This document shows positions 37,541 through 50,800 of a stretch of 64,000 bases of DNA, piece by piece. The notes below the pieces were generated by a model that saw only the letters and a program-made list of their open reading frames with translations, made no database searches and was not told the origin of the DNA. This DNA comes from Hyperoplus lanceolatus (taxonomy: Eukaryota > Chordata > Actinopteri > Uranoscopiformes > Ammodytidae). The stretch is from positions 19,721,001 through 19,785,000 of the forward strand of contig CM049417.1 in assembly GCA_026929865.2 (NCBI GenBank), written 5' to 3'. Position 1 is the stretch's first letter. Every line of letters starts with the position of its first letter. Made by a program: the position numbers and the translations under genes.

Positions 37541-37790
37541 TTTAAAGTTGGAGTCTGCGATTCTGGAAGACGCTTGTTGTCAAAATCAGTGAATATACAT
37601 TCTCATGATCACCTACCTGTATGTACTGTGTGTGTGTGTTGAAAACAAATCTGGTGGTAATGTACAGCTGTATAGGCTCTGTATGGGGGTATGTAATTCA
37701 GAGGATATGTAAACAAAGGGTAGCCCAAGGTAGCTGGCAAAATGCCTGTTTACAGAGCCTAAACTATCTGTGCAAATCATGACTTAAAGC
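37541..37790. repeat. Probable MITE-like repeat
   Basis: TTTTAAAGTTGGAGTCTGCG at 37540 with ATTCTGGAAGACGC is a start familiar from fish non-autonomous DNA elements; text ends near CATGACTTAAAG at 37787. Inverted ends are poor, so boundaries are approximate. Confidence 0.4.
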
Positions 37791-38075
37791 AGAAAACAGC
37801 CTGGCTGCTTCATAATTCCATACAACACCTCATGGACACACTGCCCACATATCTGAATGAATGTATATACACCAAAAACGATTTGCAAACACAAGGCAAG
37901 GCAATTTTATTTATAGAGCACATTTCAGGCACAGGGCCACTCAAGGTGCTTCACAGGGTTAAAATCAAATAAAGAATATAAATACAAAAAAAGGAACAAA
38001 TTTAAAACATGGATAAAAATACAACATTTAAATAAAAGAATTAAAACATTTTACAAAAAAAAAAAAAATTACAGG

Positions 38076-38460
38076 TTAAAAGGGAAACAAGAACGATTTA
38101 AAAGAGCTGAGAGTCTCAGCGGACCTCAGACTCTCTGGCAATCCGTTCCAGACATTGGGCACATAAACGCTGAATGCCGCCTCTCCCTGTTTAGTCCTAG
38201 CTCTGGGGACTTTTAAAAGACCTGTCCCAGACAACCTAAGGGCTCTGGGCGGCTCATAACGTATCAGCAGATCAGTAATATATTTTGGCCCTAAACCATT
38301 TAAGGCTTTGTAGACCATCATCAATATTTTAAAATCAATTCTTTGAGTGACAGGAAGCCAGGGCAAAGACCTAAGAACTGGGGTAATGTGATCTACTTTT
38401 TTGGTCCTAGTGAGGACTCGAGCAGCAGCGTTCTGAATTAGCTGAAGTTGTCTGATTAAT
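38076..38460 (-). pseudogene. LINE L2 ORF2 C-terminal part, in the shifted frame
   Basis: After the poly-A slip the same protein continues in another frame: LIRQLQLIQNAAARVLTRTK, then LPWLPVTQRIDFKILMMVYK, then ALNGLGPKYI and the C-terminal VWNGLPESLRSAETLSSFKS ending FLFPF. This order (QLIQNAAAR, LPWLPV, WNGLP, FKSFL) is characteristic of the L2/CR1 C-terminal region. One base restores continuity between the two parts, so this is a single young-looking lesion; an assembly or sequencing slip in a homopolymer is also possible. Confidence 0.85.
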
Positions 38461-38466
38461 TTTTTT

Positions 38467-40375
38467 AGGAAGGCCTGCAAAGACACTATTACAGTAGTCA
38501 AGTCTACTAAAAATAAATGCATGGACACGTTTTTCTAAGTCCTGCTGAGATATTAGCCCTTTAATTCTCAATATATTTTTAAGGTGGTAGTAGGCTGACT
38601 TAGTAATTGATTTAATGTGTTTTTTGAAATTCAAGTCGGAATCTATCACTACTCCAAGATTTCTAGCTTGGTGTGTGCTTTCTAACATAACAGATTTAAG
38701 CTGTGCGCTGACTTTTGATTGTTCATCCCTGGCACCAAAGACAATTACTTCAGTTTTGTCGCTGTTTAATTGAAGAAAGTTTTGGCACATCCAGTCATTG
38801 ATTTGTTCAATGCATTTACTTAGTGCTTGAATCGGACTATAGTCTCCTGGTGATATGGTTATGTAAATGTGTGTGTCGTCTGCATAATTATGGTAGCATA
38901 ATTTGTTTTTGTTCATAATCTGAGCTAGCGGTAGCATGTATATGTTAAACAGAAGAGGCCCAAGAATGGAACCCTGGGGGACCCCGCATGTAATATTTGT
39001 CCGCTCAGATGTCCGCTCAGATGTGAAATTGCCTATTGACACATAGTAGTCTCTTTCCTTTAAGTATGATTCAAACCAGTTTAGTACAGTTCCAGAAAGT
39101 CCAACCCAGTTTGCAAGTCGATCTAGCAATATGCTGTGGTCAACTGTGTCGAACGCAGCACTGAGATCCAATAAAACTAATACAGAGCTTTTGCCACTGT
39201 CTGTGTTTAAGTGGATGTCATTGAGGACCTTAACCAGAGCAGTCTCAGTGCTGTGGTGTTGTCGAAAACCTGACTGAAAGACATCAAAGCAGTTATTCAT
39301 TGCTAAGTAGTTATTTAGCTGATGATGAACAGCTCTTTCAATGATCTTGCTTAAAAATGGTAGGTTGGATATCGGCCTATAATTGTTCATGAGTGATGTA
39401 TCTAGATTTTTCTTTTTTAGGAGTGGCTTGATGACAGCTGTTTTCAGGGCCTGTGGGAATACACCAGTGCGAAGGGACATATTGACAATTTCTAGGACAT
39501 ATGAGGCCATAGAGCTAAAAACAGTTTTAAAGAAGCCTGTGGGCAGAATGTCAAGGCAACAGGAGGAGGAGTTCAAGTGTTGTATAATGTCATCCAGGTT
39601 TTTCTTGTTTATCAGAAAAAACTCTGTCATGGCATCTGAATTTGTTTTAAATGGGTACAGAGATAAAACATATCTTGAACCTGGTATTGATGCAGTGACA
39701 GCTTGTCTTATTTTATGAATTTTCTCAGCAAAGAAGGAGGCAAATTCATTGCAGGCCCTCGTGGAAAGATGCTCAGACGCTACTGACACAGGAGGGTTTG
39801 TTAGCCTGTCAACAGCAGCAAACAGGGCATGTGCATTGTTGCTGTTTTTGGTGATGATGTCAGAGAAGAAAGACTGTCTTGCATTTCTTAGTTCTAGGTT
39901 AAACGTGCGTAGTTTCTCTTTGAAGATGTTATAGTGAACATTTAGATTTGTTTTTCGCCACCTGCGTTCTGCTTTACGGCACTCTCTTTTTTTCAATTCT
40001 GACCTGAGGGGTATTTCTCTAGGGAGACCTGCAATAGCATTGATAACATTTGGAATTTTTGAGTTGAAGTTACATACAAGCTCATTAACTGAGATACAGG
40101 GGAGGAGCGGGGACAGAGAAAATGCCTGGATAAATTGTTCACTCGTGTTTTCAGTAATATACCGTTTTTTGATAACCTTTGTTTTTGCAGTTGTGTGCAA
40201 AGATATTGTACTCCCAAAAAACAAACAGGAATGGTCGGAGAGACCCACATCAGACACTAAAAGGTTTGAAATGTCCAGGCCCTTTGAAATGAATAAGTCC
40301 AGGGTGTGACCTTTGTTATGTGTAGGCTGGTTTACGTGTTGAGAGAGTCCAAAAAGATGTCCAAAAAGACGTCCA
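38467..40375 (-). pseudogene. LINE L2 ORF2: endonuclease tail and reverse transcriptase (5' truncated)
   Basis: Numbering from the methionine at 40485, the open frame is 692 codons, but homology begins at about residue 45. Residues 45-90 are the endonuclease tail (FGLSQHVNQPTHNKGHTLDL and the SDH near 83). The reverse transcriptase spans about 345-640: NYRPISNLPFLSKIIERA at 368, motif A LLDLSAAFDTVDH at 438 with catalytic Asp 440, GVPQGS at 501, and the catalytic YADD at 534-537. TSERTSER at 488-495 is a 12-base tandem duplication. The true frame is left at the seven-base poly-T at 38460-38466, after AGLPKK; the residues that follow are frameshifted. A full L2 ORF2 would have about 200 more N-terminal residues. 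The element cannot retrotranspose as it stands. Several plus-strand open frames here are its shadows. Confidence 0.85.
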
Positions 40376-40485
40376 AAAACAAGTTGTCTCTCCACTTTGC
40401 AAAAGGCACTGTCTTTTAAAAACCTTGAACGGTGGCATTCACAAAAGCACTGCATTTCATTCCGCTTTCCACTTGAGCTAGACAA

Positions 40486-42284
40486 TTCCCAGCATCAATG
40501 GCTCTTTAGGAAAAATGTAGAGGCAAAACATCTTGAATGGCAGCCACGAAAACAGCAACAGCACAAGCCCACTTAGAGAAGATCTAAATAGGAACACAAA
40601 GTGAATGTGACTGATTCAACAAGGGTCCCCTTTGCGAAATCCCTACTGCTTTTTTGGCGGTGACATTTTTCTCTATCCTGGAAATAATTGTGACTCTCGG
40701 CTGTCAGGTCGGCTCTGTCAATGCACTGTTAAAAGGCAGTGGTTTGAGTTGTGCAGAAAACACCTATGATAGTAACCGGGCATCACCTTGACAATCCTCC
40801 CTCTGCTCCATAAGCTCCACAAGGATGCATCATGCAATACAGTAGTAGTATGGTGGATGCCAAATATGGAGTTTTCGTGAAAAAAAAAATTACAATTAGG
40901 ATTGATATTTTAATCAATGACTGTGTTAGTGGCAGAGCTGAAATGGTAGGGGTACTATCATATTAAGGATGGAATAATATGATGTGATTGTTAGAGGAAC
41001 ACATTTGAGAACACTGTAATGGCTAAATTGCTATGTTCATTTACATGAGCATAACGCAGTCATTAGCATGTTCCTTCAGAAAAGAATCATCCTATCACAT
41101 GAGCACAACCCTCACTGATTCTTAAAATTAAAATAAAATTAGGCAAAATTAGTAGCACATCTTTATATATAGAATAATAGAATGGCATGTATACCACAAC
41201 AAGTGATGTATCATGATGCATTGGGCAGAAACCAAGCAAGTCCATACAATCAAAGACATTCAGCACCCCCATAAAGGCAGAATGAAAAGGACCGTTGATA
41301 AATAGCAATCTTTTGCTACTTTTCAGCCATAAGATTGTCAGTCGAATCGGTATCCTTACATTGAATTGTCGATTTATTTTGGGTCCCCTTCTGAATTGCT
41401 TTTTCATGTTGCCATATGGAGTGGATTGTACATTTCAGAGCAAGCTGACCAAGTTTGAAGCACAACCCCAGCATTGTGCATCTTATTTCTGCTGGATATG
41501 TACAGTTAGAGCAAGCGTACTGTAACCCTCAATGTACTTTGACTTCCCTTTGCTTAAAAAAATATTCCCGCAATATATATATATATATATAGTGTCACAA
41601 GGTAACTGTTGAGTCTTTTGAAAAGCCTGCCTGGCTTTGATGAACAATGCCTGATGTTCTATCCCATCTTCTGGCATTCCCCTGGGGTCCAAGCCCCATC
41701 TCTTTGACCCTTTTCTCTCTCTCTTTCTCTCTATTTCAATCAAGGCTCACTCAGCTGTAACTGTCTTATTTCAGCTCGCTGACCCTCTGGGATGCTCTCA
41801 TTCCCATCACTGATACCTATACCTTTGATATTGTTGATCCCCACACAGGTATTGGAGATACATTTAAAACACAGGTATATATAGTCATAAATGACATAAC
41901 TATACATTATAACCACATATAGTATGAAAACTGGAATCTGCTATTTAAACACACCAGGCATTTATCCTGTTGCATGTAATAAAGAGCCGGCATGGAAAAC
42001 ACATTTGCCCACACAGTGACTGAATGCAATTCCATGTTGAGATAAATTGCCCTGCTCCAATTTAATGAATACAAAACATTTCCACATCGCACAGCATTGC
42101 AGTCTAAACATCCAAACAGACCATTTATTTAACAAAAGTCTAACGGAAATTGTCAGCTAAAAGGGGCAGCGTATACAAAACCAGGGATTTCCATGCCTTT
42201 ACGAGATGACATGCACAGAGGGCTCAAATAAGGTGCAGTGCGTTCTAAATATGTTTCCAAAAATGATAGTTCACTTAACCTTGT
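40486..42284. other. Non-coding stretch with a short (AT)n tract
   Basis: (AT)n at about 41572-41591. Nothing else recognised. Confidence 0.4.
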
Positions 42285-42565
42285 TAAGTGTTGAAATCAG
42301 CATGCTATTTGGGCCGATTCTGACCCACAATCCAGTGCGCACCTAAAGTGACGTCACATTGACGGAGCCTCCAACAACGGGAGGCTGCGACGTATATAAA
42401 AGCAAGAGGCAAGATCGAGGCGCAATGTCTGCGATGAAATAAATAAGTGAAAGTATGTCCCAATGTGTATGCTTACTGCATGCTAACTAAAATATTCTTA
42501 TGGCCGGACGTAGCATGTTGAATATAAAAAAAAGAGAGAGTATGCAATTTGGGACGCAGAGGATA
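42285..42565 (+). repeat. Dispersed repeat, copy 3 (family shared with 0.7 and 26.6 kb)
   Basis: GAAATCAGCATGCTATTTGG, then GACCCACAATCCAGTGCG and GACGTCACATTGACGGAG match 838-935. The right end GAGTATGCAATTTGGGACGC resembles the complement of the 26627 end. The copy adjoins the (GT)n tract. Confidence 0.6.
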
Positions 42566-42572
42566 TCTTAGG

Positions 42573-42574
<2 letters not shown>

Positions 42575-42667
<93 letters not shown>
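42575..42667. repeat. (GT)n microsatellite, interrupted
   Basis: About 93 bases of GT with GCGT interruptions near 42616. Confidence 0.98.
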
Positions 42668-42669
<2 letters not shown>

Positions 42670-43309
42670 CAGCAGTAACAGCAGTGCATCATGATTAAAT
42701 GCTTGCGTGGGTTGTGAGCGAATGATCTCCGTTGCGTGTGTCACCCGTGAACAGAGCTTAGTGTCCGTCACATAGCTGCCAGCGGAAGGTGTGTCGTCTG
42801 TCACAGAGTGTGGGAACAGAAAAGAGGCCAGATTGTGTGGGGATGGGAGGCCTTGGCACATGACCAGCTGCATCTCAAGCCTTCCTTCCCTTTCTGATCC
42901 CGCCAAATGTGCTGTTGAGCTGCTTCTCTATTCCCCCAACACAACGCCAAACACCTGCTTGAACAGCCGATTGTCAAGACTGGAAGAAAAAGCTCTGTTA
43001 TGGTGGTGAGGTCCAAATGGTGAGGCACACTCTTGCTTTCATCCGCGAGTACTATCGACCAAAAGCGGAGATGGGCCGATTGATTGTCAAGTCTTCTGAG
43101 AAGGTTTTTGAGAAGATGGAGTCTTCATGAAGTCAGTTTGATTCCTGACTTATGACTTATGACTATGACTGAGTTATGATACACACAGCACATGGGGTAA
43201 TAGTTGTGCAAGTGCAAGCAAACCTGTGCCTTAATGTCAACCAGAAACATGTATATGTGCATCATTAGACGTGCAAGTTAATTAGTTTTAGTTTTACGTC
43301 ATCCTCAAG
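42668..43309. other. Non-coding stretch, nothing recognised
   Basis: No coding or repeat signal identified. Confidence 0.4.
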
Positions 43310-43500
43310 AGAGACACTGCAGGTGAATAAGGAAAACATTATACGTATTTCATTGTGAAACTTTGCCAGTTGATTAATGACGTTTAAACAGTTATTTGTT
43401 TCTGTATTACAATTTTTTCAGAAAGATTTAAAAGAAATAGAACATTTGGCAATATCTGACTGCTTGTGTGTAAATTTGCGACTAAACATGTATGTTCAAT
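43310..43500 (+). repeat. Dispersed repeat GACACTGCAGGTGAATA, copy 2
   Basis: GAGACACTGCAGGTGAATAA at 43311, then GTGAAACTTTGCCAGTTGAT at 43352, then GGCAATATCTGACTG and AAATTTGCGACTAAACATG, which parallel CGGCAACATCCAACTAAATA in copy 1. Confidence 0.7.
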
Positions 43501-45224
43501 ATAAATATTATAATATTCATTTTCCAGAGTTTTTTATTGATTTTGGATACAGGCTTTTTTACATTTTATTAATACAAAAATACTATGAATAAGTCTTATT
43601 TTTTTTTATTTTTTTGGCAAGAAAGGTTATGTTTTGTAATTTCAAAAGTAAACAGTGCTGTAAAAACAATGTTTCTGTTAGCGGTGTATAGCCTCCATCA
43701 AAGAAATAAAAAAAATAGCTACTGAATGGTATACACCTATCTGTCCTTTTGTAATTGTATTGACCGAAAATACGCCACATGAAGTATTAGCATCTGCTTT
43801 GGTGAAATATTTACGTGACTACTATCCATGGTAATTGATTGAGATGTTAAATGCAAGGGGGTGTGTGGGTCATCAAGAAAAGGATTGCGCGGTCAACAAT
43901 ATGAGTTGCCTTGTACGGAATGGAGATGCATTGGTCTAATGAAAAATCCTGAAAGGAGGCATCCGTCAGATGGGGAAAAAACTAATGCCAGATTGACTCA
44001 AAGCAATGGCGAGAGATGACTGAGGTGCAACAATGTGACATTTTAATTGAAGCGTATTCCAGAGGCAGGAAAAACAATATGTGCTCTGTTGTGGGGGCTG
44101 GGGGATGGGGGGGGGGGTAGTCTCGTGAAAACAAATGGCTAATAAAGTCTTTATCTGGAGGCCTATTGGACTGCCGGTGACAGCTTAGAATGTGATGTTA
44201 GTGGTGGAAAAAGCTAGGCAGATATCGGAGTGGCCCATCACTGCGTTTGGTAGGAGAGTAATTGACAGAATAAAAACAGAATTGACATTCATTTCATTCC
44301 ATTTACTTATTTATACTCGAGAGATCATTGAACAGTCTTTCCTCATTTACAATGATGTCGAATCAACAAATGCAAAACAAAAAAAAGCAATAATACAAAC
44401 ACTATATAAAATGCAAATACATCAAATACACAACAAGCTGGTAAAGAGACAAAACTATTGAAACGTTTAGACGGCGATTTAGAACGGCTGCAATTCAAAT
44501 GAAATGGGTGAAAGTACAATATAGCCTAACTGACACAGATACAGGTAGAGTTCGGCAGATTTAAGATAACGTCTACATTTGTGAAGGGACATGCGTATGA
44601 AGGTATTCATTTGAATTTGTTGCTGTAAATTGTTACAGGGGTCAGGGGGGCGCTGAAGCTAAAAAAGCTGTCTTTCCAAGCTTAGACCGGGCGTATGGAA
44701 CATATGAGTTGTTTCAGAGAAGGCATGTTAGACAAAGATATCTGAAGTGGAAGGGGGTTGGGTTGGTGGTTCGGGGGAAGTAGTAAGAGGGGGGGTGACA
44801 GATAAATGAGGCCATCGCTAGCTATGGGATGAGGAGGGGAGGAGAGAGAGTTGCTAGCGCGCTCCCTTAGCGATCACTACCTGCCAAGTTCCTGCCCCGA
44901 ACAGCTGCCAGCAACTCTGAGGCTGTGTGCAGCAGCATTCCTCCCTCTCTCCCTCCCTCCTTCCCTCCCTCTCTCCCTCACCACATCCATCTTTTACAGC
45001 TTGTAATCCAACTGCACTGAGATCGCTGGCCTACGAGGTGTTTGATGCAGCGCTTTACTTCAGCAGAACTGGGTTATTTTAGCATGACTCTCATGCACTA
45101 TTCATATAGATGAAACACAATGACCTTTTCATATGCCAACACCTTCCAAATGCAGGGTACCATAAGGACTACGGTCATGTCAAGCTAGTGTGTATGGTAT
45201 CCTTTTTCATTCCTCAATTGAAGT
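43501..45224. other. Non-coding stretch with poly-G and (TCCC)n tracts
   Basis: Poly-G at about 44107-44117; CT/C-rich tract at about 44938-44980. Nothing else recognised. Confidence 0.4.
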
Positions 45225-45400
45225 CGAGACACTGCAGGTGAATAGGGTAACATTTTAAACTCATAGATATCATCACAATACTTTGCCAGTTGATTACTTA
45301 CATTAAAAACAATATATATATATATATATTTTGAATACAATTACTTTACATAAATGTTTGAATACATATGCAAATTTGCCCATGTATTGCATGTGCGTGA
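45225..45400 (+). repeat. Dispersed repeat GACACTGCAGGTGAATA, copy 3
   Basis: GAGACACTGCAGGTGAATAG at 45226, then CTCATAGATATCATCACAAT and ACTTTGCCAGTTGATTACTT, then an (AT)n tract at 45313-45330. The AT tract sits where copies 1 and 2 have T- or A-rich runs. Confidence 0.7.
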
Positions 45401-47629
45401 AGAAAACAATATTTTTCGCCTGGCATGTCTCGCTTCAACAATGTACATCACTTGCATGTGATGGGAAAACATATATAGTTTGCTTTGTGAAGCTGCTCCC
45501 CACACATGTCACATGTCTCATGCCCTGCCATGTGGTGTTTTGACAAACTAGCACCTGGCTTTGCTACTCCAGAATTAGCCTGACCACTATACATCATGTC
45601 TGATTTTAGCTTCAGAATACATGACAAAAAGCGCCCAGCACTTCTCACTTGTCCCGCCTCTACTCTCATGCCCCCCCCCCCCCCCCCCCCCCCTCACAAC
45701 ATGATGGTCACTTCCAAGCTGCCACCTGCCATTCAAGTGCACTCCGTATGAGTTGCACCCAGGTCCATTTTGTTCTTTTCCCACAGACACACTCCACATG
45801 ACCCGCATTTGCAATGATGATGCCCTGTCGTTAAAGACATTCTGTCAGCTGGGGCATGTGGCATTTTTTTTTCTCATTCATAAACTCATAAGGGTTTTCA
45901 ATTAGGCATCTTGTGGCTGGCCCTCCCAGTGGTTTGCGTGTTTAAATGAGTTGCCTCTGTGGGGGGAAGACGAAGGGAAGAAATCTCTTAAAAGGCGTCC
46001 AGAGAATAGCAAGCCAGAGATGATGAAATATGTGTTCATATTTGCAGTAAAGGGTTTGTAGTCATTACAGTGTTTTTGCTACAGTTTGGGGCCCATTTTA
46101 GAGTATTAGTTTGAACAATGCCATACATTTAGCCTTCATTGTTGAGCTTTTTAATTTAAAATTAGGTTGATTTCCTATTAACTATTCCTAATTTTGTGAC
46201 GGGCAAGATCTTGATTTGAAAGTGTTTTAAGTTCAAGTCTCTCTTCCGCATTTTCTAATTTCTACAGAAGCCCACAATATATAGCGAGTGATCATGGAAA
46301 CTTCACCACCAGATGCAACACTACAGCCAATTAAAAACAACTACAAAGGAAGTAGAACGCTGCCATGGGTGTGACCCAGATGTGAGAGAACATAAAAAAA
46401 CAAAAAACAGAAGAAGAAAAGTGGTGGGGAGGGTGGATGGGCTAGGCCTGTTATCGTGCATTTAGCTGTCAGTTCATACCATCTCTAGCAACCAGCTCCT
46501 TTTTGTAGATCCACAGGGCACTTCAAGCACGGCTGTATTAAGCGGGAACAGGTCATTTACATTCTCGGGTTGTGATTTGCAGCACAGCTCTGACCTAAAT
46601 AGACAGCACCACTGACAAGCCGTTTTTTCTTGTGTCGAAGTAAGAAACAATTGACATCAAGGTGACAAACAAAAAATGCATCCCTCCGTTGATGCATTTC
46701 AGTGGAAGAAAAAATGTTTGAAGGAGATTTTTTCATTTTTTCCCCCATCATATCAAAACTGTAGAAGGAAGGCGCTCACAAGCCATTATTAAACCATTAT
46801 GCCCTCGAGACTGAAAGGGATGCATGAGTTGAGCAAATACCTTCTCAAAGATAAAATGCGATAGGCCACGCACTGGATGACCCTCAATCTGCGAGTGCTT
46901 CTTTTGCTCTTTCTCACAACTCAGCCGGTGCCTTTTTCAAGCATATACTCTGCCACAAGTCTATTTAATATGAAAGGATTGTTCAAAGACATTCTATTTT
47001 TATGTATGGCCCGTGGTCACTTCAAACTGCTTGGCCTTCGTTTTAGCATCTGGTATGACCTGCCTGAACTCTATCTGTCTGTGAAATTAATACAAATTGC
47101 AGTTCAGAACCTTAATTTAAAAAAGAGTTACCCAGTGTACTGTTTAGCTGAACCTAATTTACATAAGTATGTCCCCGAAAACTACTTTTTTTAACTGGTC
47201 CGGGATTTTGAGAATGAGCTCATAGACTTGTAATAGCCGATAATGTTACAACAACCCGTGAAGAAAATTGAATAGAAACCCATTTTCCATAATGGATAAC
47301 GTCATAGTCTACATTCACATTGCATTTTGGTTCACTTATTTCATTATGAAGCAAGCAAAATATTGCTTCTCACAATAGTGCAATCATTTTAGAGTGAGTC
47401 AATGATTTTCAGTTTAAATTGGTAATTGTTTAAATGTAGAGTTTAGTTTACAATAAAAGTATTCTTTCAATTGTGTTTACTGTCATGCAAGGCTCAAAGT
47501 GTTCGTACACAAACCAATAATGTCGATAATTGGTGGATAATTGACTTTCTGGGAAAAGGGTGGCATTACATTCCACAATACTCACCACTGTTCCTCATAT
47601 ATTTTTTAGAAAATGGCAGTAACAGAACA
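45401..47629. other. Non-coding stretch with a 23-base poly-C
   Basis: Poly-C at 45671-45693. Nothing else recognised. Confidence 0.4.
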
Positions 47630-47860
47630 TCAGTGCTTAAAGGCCTACTTCAGCGGTTGGAATATGAAGGTGTATTGAGCTCGGAGATCCTATGTAGTAT
47701 AAATGTGCAAAAAAAAAAATGAAATCGGTTCATCCTAGCCTGAGAAAAGGCAGAAAGAGTGTTTTATGGTCTCACTGTCTAACCCTACATTTTCCTTACT
47801 GTGACATCACAGTAAGGGTCAGGATTAACAGGACAGCTGGGTTAAGGGAAGACTGAGGAA
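47630..47860 (+). repeat. Possible fish dispersed repeat
   Basis: Text such as TTAAAGGCCTACTTCAGCGG, TTGAGCTCGGAGATCCTA, GAAATCGGTTCATCCTAGCC and CTGTGACATCACAGTAAGG looks like a repeat I have met in fish genomes. No inverted ends or target duplication seen; boundaries approximate. Confidence 0.35.
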
Positions 47861-50800
47861 AGAAAAACCTCATTCATTATATTATAATAGTGATTTTATA
47901 ATGATAGAACGCTGATTCCGTATGGGTGAAGTATTAATTTAATCATCCTCATTCAAACCTCCGAGTCAAGCTTACATTATCAGCTCTTACAAGCCCTAAG
48001 AACAATGAACGGCTCAAAACAAAAGGACAACTGATTAAAATGAATGGACTATACAGTAGATGACAGCGATTTGATTGTTAGATAAAGAGTTCATTGTTGA
48101 ATATCACCTGCTATCAAACGGTGACATATATTATGTCACATTGCCATTATACACAATGCTCACTGATGATCTGCGTGACATTCATAAGGGTGGATAGAAA
48201 GCATTGTATTTCTCTCTCATTCTCTCATTGTACTTCTTGCATTGACATTTCTGTAGTGCACGATATGTTTCCGGCAGCTTACAGACATGCTCGAGTAGCG
48301 CTATCTTAGATGACAGTCCTTTTATTCATGGATGTAATGTGATCGAAACTACTAAAACCACCAGTGCATCTGCATTTAGATCAGCCACAAAACAACCCTA
48401 TATCTGGATCCCACTGACTCCATTTGCATAATTGGAGATTGTGGCCCGCGCGGCCAGCTTGTTATTCATTGACGTGACATTGCAGAGAAGGCAGATGGAC
48501 AGATGTACTGGACTGACTGTTCCAGGCAACTTCTGTTGTTAGGTAGGGTGTTTGTGGGGGGCGGGGGGGTGGAGCTCAAAAAAAGGGAGTTGACGTATAC
48601 AGCCTTGCCACCCAATGCTCCAAACTAACACTACATCTAAGTGCTTTTATTTGCTCTTTGTGTCCAGGTCTGAATTGTAAATTAACATGTAGGGCCAGTG
48701 TCTTAAGAAGAAAAAGCAGCCCTGTGAACAGCAGCAACTAAGCAAAAATTAAACTCTGTTCTGCCTTTCAATAGACACATTTGAGACTTAAGGGAAAATA
48801 GCCGTTTTGCTGTTTAACCGGTCTGGCGTGCCTCCAAATAACCCTGAAGTATACACAGATGCACCTGACTTAGATGAGACAGCGCCCACTGACTGACTGA
48901 CCGACACATCCATCTCCCCCTTGCTATCTGTCTGACGAAAAAGGTGCCGATTGCCAGCCCTTCATGCATGAAGAATAGAGCACTGCTTATTAGTGAGGGG
49001 AGACATAGAGAGAGAGATAGAGATAGATAGCGTGGGGAGGGGATAATGAAGGATGAGAAGGAGCGATTGCATCATCTCAATTTCAGTTTGATGAAGGACA
49101 CAGTGTCTCTTCAGGAATAGCAAGATATCTGTGTCACGTTGGGCATGGTTAACACTTCAAATAGTGTCCAGTGAAAATATGCCCGGACTTCAAATGGTCT
49201 GCAATTCACTGTAGTGACACAGAGCAGCATTATTCTCTCCTATATAAGCCCTTGCATTCCTTTTTTCTTACCAAATGTAAAACCAGTTTTTAAGTGGATT
49301 ATTTGATAGTATTTGAACAGTCTGCATGCATTTACACCTGGCATGAACATGTCTTTGGGTCAGTTGTGAATGGGGGATTATTCACCATTTGGTTATGATT
49401 ACCATAAATGTTGCCATGTCCACTATTAATGACGCATTCCATTCAGATACTGAGGTTTAAATTGGGCTACATGATCAAATGAGTTGATGCCCCAGATGTC
49501 CTTTTACTGTCAAAATATTATGACATTTAATGTAGGGGTTGAGTTAATGCAGTCTAAAATAGGATATTAAAGACATATTACACTGGAGTAGCCTTTAATT
49601 TTTTTCCAAAGGTGACGGATAAAGATTTACCCTTCCTCCCTTATAACTTGTCCTTCTATTTTAATTTAAATTGCCGTTTGTGAAGGGGGTTACAATGCTA
49701 TTTATGAAGAAAGGTCTACTCCTCCAGTGCATGGCTGCTTCAAATCATTACATGACTAACCGCGCAGTAAATGTCAGTTTGCACCATAGCCTTAAAATTT
49801 TATGATTTTATGTGCGTTATACTAAAAAGAAGTTTAAAAAGTTTCTGGCACGGTAGTTTGACTGGGAATGCACTTTATAATTTCAGTAAACCTGCAGTTG
49901 CCACATACGATTTATACAGCAGCCAACAAACCTTTCAAAAGCTACACTTACTGTTAAGTTAGTGCCAGTGACATATTAATAAAACATCTTCCCGGACATA
50001 GAAAAGTCACATAAATCGTCGACTGTGTTTGCTTTATATACAGTATATACATGGACATAACATTTCCAACAGGAAGCTGTCCTAAAAATGTGTGTTTATG
50101 AACAGTGCAATCAATACAACTGACCTATTATACCTGCAAGGGCTTGTCATGGGTACTATTTCAGGTTTACAGCCTTTCAGCGTGAGCTCTATTGATTGTT
50201 TGCCTTCAGGAACACTTCTGGTGTAACGACATAAGAGGGGTTGGGGGGGGCTCGTCTTATTGCAGTTCTGGGGATTTTGATCTGATGCTTCGACCAGAAC
50301 CACAGAAGCATTAATGTGTGACACAGTAGCAGGGCCCGATAGGCTTTTCCTTTGTCAGTGTAAAAAAGCAATATTTACAAGATGATGTCATTGGTCCGTG
50401 TGTGAAGTATAAGTCAGCGGCAGTTGTTCACATTGTATAATGAAAAATGCCATTTAAAGTGGTATAACCTTTTTTTAATTGTCCTGCTTGAGCTAATGTT
50501 AATGTCCAGTATGTTCACCTGTGAGAGTTTGTTCTTCCAGAGCCAATGTGGCCTACATGCTATTAGTGCCATGTTTGTGTTGCGCCATAGACTTCCTTGT
50601 TCAATTTCCAGTCAACACTGTAACTGGCATATTTTTTTCATACAATGTGAACTGCAAGTGAATTACACTTTACACAAGGACGACCATTCAAATATATGTG
50701 GAGACGAGTGAGACAGGTGTGAACTGTGTGAAAACACATAAATAAAGCATATATACCTGTGCCCTTTTGTAGTATAGCAATAGGAAAAAAAAACAGATCT

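Larger units (their letters stand above)
37897..40375 (-). mobile_element. L2-clade LINE, 5'-truncated
   Basis: On the minus strand the element runs from the tail of an apurinic-type endonuclease domain through a full reverse transcriptase and a LINE C-terminal region to a 3' UTR. The UTR ends GAAGCACCTTGAGTGGCC ... TGTGCTCTATAAATAAAATT then GCCTTGCCTTG, which is the usual 3' end of fish L2/Maui-type elements with a short terminal repeat. The 5' break lies within the endonuclease, near 40375; upstream protein text does not fit. A target duplication was not found. Confidence 0.85.

Noticed and set aside
39383..40309. Plus-strand open frames of 61-111 codons
   Set aside because: They are antisense shadows of the L2 reverse transcriptase on the minus strand.
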